This document shows, one piece after another, positions 57,823 to 64,000 of a DNA stretch of 64,000 bases. Position 1 is the first letter of the stretch. Every line of letters begins with the position of its first letter. Position numbers and translations under genes: made by a program. The notes beneath the pieces were generated by a model. That model saw only the letters and a list, made by a program, of their open reading frames with translations. It did not search any database and was not told the origin of the DNA. The stretch is from Thauera sp. GDN1 (GTDB taxonomy: Bacteria; Pseudomonadota; Gammaproteobacteria; Burkholderiales; Rhodocyclaceae): positions 3,038,001 to 3,102,000 of the forward strand of contig NZ_CP097870.1 of assembly GCF_029223545.1 (NCBI RefSeq), read 5' to 3'.

Positions 57823-59214
57823 TCAGATCACCCGCGAGTAGCGCGCGCGCTCGCGGTCGGCGCGCAGGTAGCGGTCGAACACCATGGCGATGCCGCGCAC
57901 CAGCAGGCGACCGCCCGGCTGCACGCTGATCCAGTCGCCGTCGATCTTCACCAGGCCGGCCTTCTCCATCTCGGCGAGGTCGGCGAGTTCGTCGGCGAAA
58001 TACTCGCGGAAGTTGATCAGGTGCGCGATCTCGATCGACTGCATCGAGAGCTCGAAATGGCACATCAGGGCCTGGATGATCGCGCGCCGCAGCAGGTCGT
58101 CGGCAGTGAGCTCGATGCCGCGCAGCACCGGCAGTTCGTCGCGGTCGAGCGCGTCGTAGTACTCGTCCAGGGTCTTGACGTTCTGCGCATACACCGGGCC
58201 GATCTTGCCGATCGCCGACACGCCGAAGGCGAGCAGGTCGCACTCGGCCTGGGTGGAGTAGCCCTGGAAGTTGCGATGCAGCCGGCCCTGGCGCTGGGCG
58301 ATGGTGAGCTCGTCGTCGGGCTTGGCGAAGTGGTCCATGCCGATATAGACGTAGCCGGCCTCGGTGAGGCGGCGGATGCCGAGCTGCAGAAGCTGCAGCT
58401 TGGTGTCGGCGGTGGGCATGTCGCCGCTGTTGATGCGGCGCTGCGGCTTGAACAGCCCGGGCAGGTGCGCGTAGCTGTAGAGCGAGATGCGGTCGGGCGA
58501 GATCTCCAGCACCTGCTCGAGCGTGCGGTTGAAGCTGATCACGTTCTGTTTGGGCAGGCCGTAGATCAGGTCCATGCTCACCGACTTGAAGCCGGTGGCG
58601 CGCGCGGCGTCGATCACGAGCTTGGTCTCGTCGAAGCTCTGGATGCGGTTGACCGCGGCCTGCACGTCCTCGGCGAAGTCCTGCACGCCGACGCTCATGC
58701 GGTTGAAGCCGAGATCGGCGAGCAGCTTGACGGTGTCGAAATCGACCTTGCGCGGATCGACCTCGATCGAATACTCGCCGTTGGGCACCAGCGTGAAGTG
58801 CTCGCGCACCGCGGCCATCAGCTCGCGCATCTCGTCGTGCGACAGGAAGGTCGGGGTGCCGCCACCGAGGTGGAGCTGGGTCACCTGCCGGCTGCCCTCG
58901 AGGCAGGCGGCCTGCATCGCGATCTCTTTCGCCAGGTATTTCAGATACTTGGCCGAGCGCCCGTGATCCTTGGTGATGATCTTGTTGCAGGCGCAGTAAT
59001 AGCAGATCGTGTTACAAAACGGGATGTGGAAGTATAATGAGAGCGGTTTGCTCACGCCGCCCACGGCCCTTTTGGCGAGCCAGGACTTGAGCGCCTCGGC
59101 GTTGAAGGCCTCGACGAAGCGATCTGCCGTCGGGTAGGAGGTGTACCGCGGTCCGTTGATGTCGAATCTACGGATCAGTTGCGGATCGAAGATGAGTTCG
59201 TTCTGACTTTTCAT
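57823..59214 (-). CDS. hemN: Oxygen-independent coproporphyrinogen III dehydrogenase
   Basis: A 463-residue radical-SAM enzyme making protoporphyrinogen IX without oxygen. The 4Fe-4S motif CNTICYYC gives Cys67, Cys71 and Cys74, with Cys76 next as in HemN. LHLGGGTPTFL, GVQDFAEDVQ and MDHFAKPDDEL are family blocks. The conserved protein begins at ATG 59214; the frame continues to 59499 across the divergent promoter and is rejected. An FNR-type box 55 bases upstream explains anaerobic expression. Confidence 0.96.
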   Translation of the reverse strand: MKSQNELIFDPQLIRRFDINGPRYTSYPTADRFVEAFNAEALKSWLAKRAVGGVSKPLSLYFHIPFCNTICYYCACNKIITKDHGRSAKYLKYLAKEIAMQAACLEGSRQVTQLHLGGGTPTFLSHDEMRELMAAVREHFTLVPNGEYSIEVDPRKVDFDTVKLLADLGFNRMSVGVQDFAEDVQAAVNRIQSFDETKLVIDAARATGFKSVSMDLIYGLPKQNVISFNRTLEQVLEISPDRISLYSYAHLPGLFKPQRRINSGDMPTADTKLQLLQLGIRRLTEAGYVYIGMDHFAKPDDELTIAQRQGRLHRNFQGYSTQAECDLLAFGVSAIGKIGPVYAQNVKTLDEYYDALDRDELPVLRGIELTADDLLRRAIIQALMCHFELSMQSIEIAHLINFREYFADELADLAEMEKAGLVKIDGDWISVQPGGRLLVRGIAMVFDRYLRADRERARYSRVI

Positions 59215-59268
59215 GATCTTGCTGCTGCAGGGTGTGCCGAACAATGGCAGACCAGCGCAATTTTTTGG

Positions 59269-59282
59269 TTGACGTGGGTCAA
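59269..59282. promoter_or_regulatory. FNR/Dnr-type box between hemN and fnr
   Basis: TTGACGTGGGTCAA, a perfect dyad of the TTGAC-N4-GTCAA form, lies 55 bases from the hemN start and 66 from fnr. It could give anaerobic induction of hemN and autoregulation of fnr. TTGAC is closer to the Anr/Dnr variant than to TTGAT. Confidence 0.8.
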
Positions 59283-59347
59283 CGAGCTTGATCTGAAGAT
59301 CCACTCGTGCCCGAATCGGTGTCTTTTGTCGGGGAAGCAGGATTATC

Positions 59348-60094
59348 GTGCAGATGAGGGCGACCGTGCCAATTACCGTGAATGGGCTCAAGACCGCCTG
59401 TTCGCAGTGCAACCTCGTCGAGCTGTGCCTGCCCTTCGGCATGTCGGACAGCGAGCTGAGCCGCCTCGATGAACTGGTGGGCGCGCGCCGCAAGGTCAAG
59501 CGCCAGCAGAACCTCTACCGCGCCGGCGACAGCTTCGAGGCGATCTACGCCATCCGTGCCGGCTCCTTCAAGACCGACGTGCTGCTCGAGGATGGGCGCG
59601 AGCAGGTCACCGGCTTCCAGATGACCGGCGAGATCCTCGGGCTGGACGGCATCAGCACCGAGACGCACAGCTGCAACGCGGTGGCGCTGGAAGACAGCGA
59701 GGTGTGCGTGATCGCCTACGACAAGCTCGAGCAGCTCTCGCACCAGATCGAGGGCCTGCAGCTGCAGTTCCACAAGGTGATGAGCCGCGAGATCGTGCGC
59801 GACCACGGCGTGATGATGCTGCTCGGCTCGATGCGCGCCGAGGAGCGCCTGGCTGCCTTCCTGCTGAACATGTCGCAGCGTTTCAACGCCCGCGGGTTCT
59901 CGTCGCAGGAGTTCAACCTGCGCATGACCCGGGAGGAGATCGGCTCCTACCTCGGGCTCAAGCTCGAGACCGTGTCGCGCGCCTTCTCGCGCTTCCAGGA
60001 AGACGGGCTGATCTCGGTGCAGCAGAAGCACGTCCTGCTGCTCGACCCGGCCGGACTCAAGCGCCTCATCCAGCACCAGCAGGGCGTGCGCTGA
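59348..60094 (+). CDS. fnr: Fnr-type oxygen-sensing regulator
   Basis: A 248-residue Crp/Fnr protein. Four cluster ligands are present: Cys18, Cys21, Cys27 (CSQCNLVELC) and Cys109 (HSCNAV), so it should carry an oxygen-labile 4Fe-4S cluster. The recognition helix EIGSYLGLKLETVSRAFSRF keeps the E and SR residues for the TTGAT half-site. The start is GTG at 59348 with AGGA five bases upstream; ATG at 59354 is possible. It diverges from hemN. Confidence 0.96.
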   Translation: MQMRATVPITVNGLKTACSQCNLVELCLPFGMSDSELSRLDELVGARRKVKRQQNLYRAGDSFEAIYAIRAGSFKTDVLLEDGREQVTGFQMTGEILGLDGISTETHSCNAVALEDSEVCVIAYDKLEQLSHQIEGLQLQFHKVMSREIVRDHGVMMLLGSMRAEERLAAFLLNMSQRFNARGFSSQEFNLRMTREEIGSYLGLKLETVSRAFSRFQEDGLISVQQKHVLLLDPAGLKRLIQHQQGVR

Positions 60095-60113
60095 CCGCCG
60101 CCCGCCGCCGGAT

Positions 60114-60494
60114 TCAGGCGAGGAATCCGGCCAGATTCTTGGTGAGGGCGACCGACACGATCCAGCCATAGACCATCAGCGCGGTGACGAAGGCGGTGAC
60201 GCGGATGCCCACCGTCGGCCCGCGCTTGAGCGCGACGGTGCCGAGCAGGATGTAGGCGAGCAGGCCGGCAACCTTGGCCGTCACCCAGTCGGCGGCGAAC
60301 GGGTACTGCTGGATCATCACCGCGAGGGTGATGGCCGACAGCAGCAGCAGGCTGTCGACGACGTGCGGCAGCACCCGGGTCAGCCGGTGGCGCAGCAGCG
60401 GACTGCCGGTGATCATCCACAGCCCGCGTAGCAGGAAACCGGTCGCACTGAGGACGACACAGGTGACATGCAGATGTTTGATCGCGAAATACAT
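60114..60494 (-). CDS. SirB2 family membrane protein
   Basis: A 126-residue protein with four hydrophobic helices. The start YFAIKHLHVTCVVLSATGFLLRGLWMI and the central LPHVVDSLLLLSAITLAVMIQQYP (given as two pieces) match SirB2. Its function is unclear; the name comes from an invasion locus, but it is common in free-living betaproteobacteria. It converges on fnr with 19 bases between them. Confidence 0.88.
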   Translation of the reverse strand: MYFAIKHLHVTCVVLSATGFLLRGLWMITGSPLLRHRLTRVLPHVVDSLLLLSAITLAVMIQQYPFAADWVTAKVAGLLAYILLGTVALKRGPTVGIRVTAFVTALMVYGWIVSVALTKNLAGFLA

Positions 60495-60587
60495 CCCTTC
60501 TCCTTCCGATAGCCGGCCACAGAGCCGGAAACAGCCGGCAACGCACCGGCTGGACTAGAATTGCGACGCCTTACGGAGAGTCTTTCG

Positions 60588-61271
60588 ATGCCCCCTCATT
60601 CCCAGCTCGACATCCCGTCCCTGCTGCACCGGATCCCGCTGTTCAGCGAACTGTCGGACGCGGACATCCAGCTCGTCGCACGCTACACGCGTGACCGCCA
60701 CGTCGCCCGCGGCGAGGTGCTGTTCCAGCGCGGCGACCAGCCGCACGGCTTTTACTTCGTCGTCTCGGGCCAGGTCAAGCTCGCATTCTCGTCGGCGCAG
60801 GGAACCGAGAAGGTGGTGGAGATCATCGGCCCGATGCAGAGCTTCGGCGAGGCGGTGATGTTCATGAACCACCCCTACCCGGTTTTCGCCGAGGCCCTGA
60901 CCGACACCGTGCTCGTGCATGTCGGCCAGCAGGTGGTGACCGACCTGATCGACCAGGACTCCACCTTCGCCCACAAGCTGCTGGCAGGCATGGCGATCCG
61001 CCTGCACGGTCTGATCCAGGACGTCGAGACCTATTCGCTGCGCTCGAGCATGCAGCGCGTGATCGGCTACCTGCTGCAGGTCGCCGACAGCGACACGCCC
61101 AGCGAGATCGCCCTGCCCACCAGCAAGCAGGTGATCGCGTCCCGGCTCAACCTGACGCCGGAAACCCTGTCGCGCATCTTCCACGACCTCAGCGAGGCCG
61201 GCCTGATCAGCGTCCATGGCAAGCGCATCACGCTGCACGATCCGCAGCGCCTGTCGCGCTACAACGCCTGA
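60588..61271 (+). CDS. Crp/Fnr-family regulator without cluster cysteines (Dnr/CRP-like)
   Basis: A 227-residue regulator. A cyclic-nucleotide-fold N-terminus (LFQRGDQPHGFYFVVSGQVKLAF) and C-terminal helix-turn-helix KQVIASRLNLTPETLSRIFHDL are clear. It has no Cys ligands, so it is not an iron-sulfur Fnr. The protein resembles Dnr-like NO/heme sensors that regulate denitrification, though the sensor is not provable here. GGAGAG precedes the ATG at 60588. Confidence 0.87.
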   Translation: MPPHSQLDIPSLLHRIPLFSELSDADIQLVARYTRDRHVARGEVLFQRGDQPHGFYFVVSGQVKLAFSSAQGTEKVVEIIGPMQSFGEAVMFMNHPYPVFAEALTDTVLVHVGQQVVTDLIDQDSTFAHKLLAGMAIRLHGLIQDVETYSLRSSMQRVIGYLLQVADSDTPSEIALPTSKQVIASRLNLTPETLSRIFHDLSEAGLISVHGKRITLHDPQRLSRYNA

Positions 61272-61307
61272 GACCACACCCGGCCTGCGATCCGCGACGC
61301 CGGTCCC

Positions 61308-62717
61308 TCAGTTCAGCACGCAGGGCACACCCGGCACGGCGACCTCGACCTGACGCCAGCCGAGCTCGCGCTCGGCGAGGTCGGCGAGCGCCGATGCCGC
61401 GGACGGCTCGCCATGCACGACGAAGGTGCGTCGCGGCGGATTCCTGAACCCACGCAGCCAGTTCAGCAAGGCGGGCTGGTCGGCATGCGCCGACAGGCCG
61501 CCGATGGTGTGGATGCGCGCCCGCACCGGAATGCGCTCGCGGAACAGGGTGACCTGGCGCGCCCCATCGACCAGCCGCCGCCCCAGCGTCCCGGCAGCCT
61601 GGAAGCCGGCGATCACGATCGCGCACTCGCGCCGCCCCAGGTTGTAGCGCAGGTGATGCTTGATCCGCCCGGCATCGCACATCCCGCTCGCCGAGATGAT
61701 CACCAGGCCACCGCGCACCGCGTTGAGCGCCATCGACTCCTCGACGTCCTGCACGAAGCGCAGGTTGAAGCTGTCCGGGTGCTTGCGCGTCCACGCATAA
61801 AGCTCGCGCGTCTCCTCGTCCCACAGGTCGTCATGGCGCACGGTGAGCTCGGTGACCGCGGAGGCCATCGGCGAATCGACCACGACGTCGAGTCGATCGA
61901 CACGGCCTGCGCGCACCAGATCCGCCAGCACGAACAGCAGTTCCTGCGTGCGCCCGACCGCGAATGCGGGAATGATCACGTTGCCGCCATCGACCTTCAA
62001 CGTGCGCCGCAGCACTTCGGCCAGCTCGTCGCAGGTCTCGGCGAAGGAGCGGTGGGCGCGGTCGCCGTAGGTCGACTCGACGCACAGGTAATCCGCTGCC
62101 GGGATATGCACCGGGTCCTGCAGCACCGGGCGCATCGGCTGGCCGAGATCGCCCGAGGCGACCAGGCGGCGGGTGTGGCCGCGCTCCTCGACGTCGATCT
62201 CGATGATCGCCGAACCGAGGATATGGCCGGCATTGCGGAAGCGGCAGCGCACGCCGGGGCCGACCTCGACCATCTCGTCGAAGGCGAGCGGGCGCAGGCG
62301 TCCGAGGCTGTGGCGCGCCTGTTCGACGGTGTAGAGCGGCACGAGCTGCCCGCCGCGCCCGGCCTTGCGCGAACGCGTGCTGCGCAGGGCCCATTCCGCT
62401 TCCTTTTCCTGGATGTGCGCGGAGTCCATCAGCATCACGGCGAGCAGATCGACGGTGGCGGCGGTGGCGAAGATCGGTCCCTTGTAGCCCAGCGCCACCA
62501 GCCGCGGAACGAGGCCGGTATGGTCGAGATGGGCATGCGTCAGTAGCACGAAGTCGATCTCGCGCAGGTTGAAGCTCAGCGCCTCGCTGTTCTTGCGATC
62601 CGCCTCGCGCCCCCCCTGGAACAGTCCGCAGTCGATCAGGAAACTGCCGCGCTCGTGGTCGACCCGCATGCATGAGCCGGTGACCTCGCCGGCGGCCCCC
62701 AGAAAAGTCAGCCTCAT
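61308..62717 (-). CDS. MBL-fold beta-CASP ribonuclease
   Basis: A 469-residue enzyme. HAHLDH at 61-66 is the zinc motif; the beta-CASP domain (ESTYGDRAH, NVIIPAFAVGRTQELLFVL) and the C-terminal THTIGGLSAHADQ-like HTIGGLSAHADQPAL and HGEP follow. It should cleave RNA. The 5' end faces a stress-protein gene across 114 bases that contain a perfect FNR box, so expression may rise without oxygen. Confidence 0.92.
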   Translation of the reverse strand: MRLTFLGAAGEVTGSCMRVDHERGSFLIDCGLFQGGREADRKNSEALSFNLREIDFVLLTHAHLDHTGLVPRLVALGYKGPIFATAATVDLLAVMLMDSAHIQEKEAEWALRSTRSRKAGRGGQLVPLYTVEQARHSLGRLRPLAFDEMVEVGPGVRCRFRNAGHILGSAIIEIDVEERGHTRRLVASGDLGQPMRPVLQDPVHIPAADYLCVESTYGDRAHRSFAETCDELAEVLRRTLKVDGGNVIIPAFAVGRTQELLFVLADLVRAGRVDRLDVVVDSPMASAVTELTVRHDDLWDEETRELYAWTRKHPDSFNLRFVQDVEESMALNAVRGGLVIISASGMCDAGRIKHHLRYNLGRRECAIVIAGFQAAGTLGRRLVDGARQVTLFRERIPVRARIHTIGGLSAHADQPALLNWLRGFRNPPRRTFVVHGEPSAASALADLAERELGWRQVEVAVPGVPCVLN

Positions 62718-62755
62718 CTCGCATCTCCAAGGATCTCGTAGGAACTTGCCGCGGT

Positions 62756-62769
62756 TTGATCACGATCAA
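62756..62769. promoter_or_regulatory. Perfect FNR box between the RNase and stress-protein genes
   Basis: TTGATCACGATCAA matches TTGAT-N4-ATCAA exactly, 39 bases from the RNase start and 63 from the Usp start. The distance to the Usp gene fits a class II activation site. Confidence 0.9.
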
Positions 62770-62831
62770 TCATGGCAGACCGCCCCACCTCGCTATAATC
62801 GGATCGTGACACACAACAGGGAGCATCCGTC

Positions 62832-63275
62832 ATGTTCAAGCACATTCTGGTCCCGACCGATGGGTCGGCCTTGTCGGAAGGTACGGTAGCCCGGGCGGTT
62901 TCCTTCGCCAAGGAGACGGGAGCCCGGATCACCTTCTTCTATGCCCAGCCCGACTTCCCGATGCCGATCTATGGCGAGGGTGCACTGATCGACCCCACGA
63001 CGCCGGAGCAGTTCTCGAAGTCCGCGGCCGCCGAGGCCGAAACCATCCTCGCCAAGGCCAAGGATGCGGCCGATGCGGCCGGTGTGGCCGCGGACAGCGA
63101 CACCGTCGTCAATGAAGTGCCCTACGAAGCCATCATCGATGCAGCCGACCGTCATGGCTGCGACCTGATCTTCATGGCCTCGCATGGACGCCGCGGCATC
63201 GCCGGCCTGCTCCTCGGCAGCGAAACGCAGAAGGTCCTGACCCACAGCAAGACGCCGGTCCTGGTGTATCGCTGA
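62832..63275 (+). CDS. Universal stress protein (UspA family)
   Basis: A 147-residue protein with the strand MFKHILVPTDGSALSEG at the N-terminus and the nucleotide motif SHGRRGIAGLLLGSETQKVL (Gly-rich, about residues 118-137). CAGGGAGCATCCGTC precedes the ATG. An FNR box lies upstream, so it is probably an anaerobic stress protein. A terminator follows at 63319. Confidence 0.92.
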   Translation: MFKHILVPTDGSALSEGTVARAVSFAKETGARITFFYAQPDFPMPIYGEGALIDPTTPEQFSKSAAAEAETILAKAKDAADAAGVAADSDTVVNEVPYEAIIDAADRHGCDLIFMASHGRRGIAGLLLGSETQKVLTHSKTPVLVYR

Positions 63276-63318
63276 TCGTCGGACGGTCCTGCGCCCTCGA
63301 TCGATCGGGGGAGGAAAC

Positions 63319-63346
63319 AAAACGGCCCGCATGTGCGGGCCGTTTT
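63319..63346. terminator. Intrinsic bidirectional terminator
   Basis: AAAACGGCCCGCA at 63319-63331 and TGCGGGCCGTTTT at 63334-63346 make a 13-base perfect stem with a two-base gap, ending in T-run on one strand and A-run on the other. It separates the convergent usp and fixH genes. Confidence 0.92.
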
Positions 63347-63382
63347 CGTTGGCGGAGCGTGTTTCAGTGGCTGCGCTCGATA

Positions 63383-63892
63383 TCAGACATTCGGATCGAT
63401 CGTGATCTCCATCTCTGCAGGGAGGAATGCGGACCCGTCCATTCGCCAGCTTCGGGCCTCGTCTTCGATAACGAACAACCAGCGTCCGGTGCCGAGCGGT
63501 GCCAGCGCCGCCTCATACACACCGGCACTGCCGGCGAGCACCAGTTCCTGATCGAGGCCGCCGCGCGTCGGGTGGGCCACCGTCAGGCGGATGCGCTCGG
63601 GCAAGCGGACGGCATCCGCGGCGGAGAGTTCGATGTGGACCGATTCGCTGCGCACCCGGAGCTGGGCGCGCAGTCCCAACTCGCGGGCATGCTCGACCCG
63701 TCCGATCGTCTGCACGATCGCGCGACCTTCCTTGTAGTAGTCGTCGACCACCATGCCGTCGAAGCTCTGAACGGCGATCACCAGGGTGGCGATTCCGCCG
63801 ACGACCGCAGCCGCGGGGAAGGCGATCAGGAACCAGGGCCAGCCCTGGCGGTACCACGGTTGGCGCGGCTTCTCACTCATGCTCGTACTCAT
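63383..63892 (-). CDS. ccoH: FixH/CcoH family protein
   Basis: A 169-residue membrane-anchored protein. One transmembrane helix (about 18-40, WPWFLIAFPAAAVVGGIATLVIA) is followed by the FixH domain with FDGMVVDDYYKEGRAI, the family signature. It assists assembly of cbb3 oxidase. The ATG at 63892 is one base after the ccoG stop, so they are coupled; a second in-frame ATG at 63880 is possible. Confidence 0.93.
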   Translation of the reverse strand: MSTSMSEKPRQPWYRQGWPWFLIAFPAAAVVGGIATLVIAVQSFDGMVVDDYYKEGRAIVQTIGRVEHARELGLRAQLRVRSESVHIELSAADAVRLPERIRLTVAHPTRGGLDQELVLAGSAGVYEAALAPLGTGRWLFVIEDEARSWRMDGSAFLPAEMEITIDPNV

Positions 63893-63893
63893 T

Positions 63894-64000
63894 TCAGCGC
63901 GGGATCAGGAAAGTGGTCTCTTCCCTGAGCGTGAGCCCGGGATCGTCTTCCGCCGTCACCTGGAAGGCGATGTTGTTGGTGCCGGGCTGACCGGAGTCGT
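63894..64000 (-). CDS. ccoG: CcoG/FixG ferredoxin-like protein, C-terminal fragment
   Basis: Only the last about 35 codons are in the window: SGQPGTNNIAFQVTAEDD followed by PGLTLREETTFLIPR and TGA at 63894-63896. PGTN.I.F plus a TTFLIPR end is the known C-terminus of CcoG (FixG). CcoG takes part in copper reduction for cbb3 assembly. It continues beyond the right edge and is followed on its strand by ccoH. Confidence 0.88.
   Translation of the reverse strand, partial: DSGQPGTNNIAFQVTAEDDPGLTLREETTFLIPR

Overview
The window is a GC-rich proteobacterial chromosome segment with dense, short-spaced operons. The mix of genes (Fnr with hemN, a CcoG/FixH pair, a Dnr-like regulator, SirB2, a B12 operon with an early-cobalt gene set) suggests a facultatively anaerobic betaproteobacterium, probably of the Rhodocyclales (Thauera/Azoarcus type). 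That placement is inference from gene content only. I saw no tRNA, rRNA, insertion sequence, prophage or CRISPR array.

Layout. 1-6.1 kb: two permeases of a BmpA/YufPQ-type nucleoside ABC importer, a GGDEF/EAL sensor, two glutathione transferases and a universal stress protein. 6.2-25 kb: purine locus A. A LysR regulator diverges from uraH-puuD-uraD-puuE-alc-allA, followed by a PAS-GGDEF cyclase, an aldolase/tautomerase pair, a urate/xanthine permease, xdhABC, guaD, a LysR regulator and a glutamate dehydrogenase. 25-28 kb: a small charged repeat protein, an ABC exporter and a LysE-type exporter. 28-37.5 kb: a ten-gene minus-strand cobalamin operon behind a cobalamin riboswitch. 37.5-48.7 kb: an EamA transporter, then purine locus B, in which a GntR regulator separates minus-strand racemase, NCS1 permeases and a second puuE from plus-strand second alc, second allA, a UreI-like channel and a second urate permease. 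48.7-56 kb: a LysR regulator divergent from gcl-hyi-glxR-DUF3830-glcG-pyk. 56-64 kb: pyrophosphatase, a copper-chaperone-like protein, SafE, hemN/fnr, sirB2, a Dnr-like regulator, a beta-CASP RNase, a stress protein, fixH and the end of ccoG.

How it works together. Guanine and xanthine are converted to urate (GuaD, XdhABC). Urate passes through PuuD, UraH and UraD to allantoin, then PuuE, Alc and AllA release urea and glyoxylate. Gcl, Hyi and GlxR turn glyoxylate into glycerate, and Pyk suggests onward flow to pyruvate, although no glycerate kinase is present. The most unusual features are: puuE, alc and allA present twice as near-identical coding copies with unrelated flanks; a urate/ureide-locus NCS1 permease broken in a seven-base homopolymer; a dispersed REP-like palindrome after three genes; a well-formed B12 riboswitch; a split CbiG; and a LOV-like PAS domain lacking its photoactive cysteine. 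I did not find a clearly new multi-gene system. The best candidates for new biology are the DUF3830-GlcG insertion in the glyoxylate operon and the aldolase/tautomerase pair in locus A.
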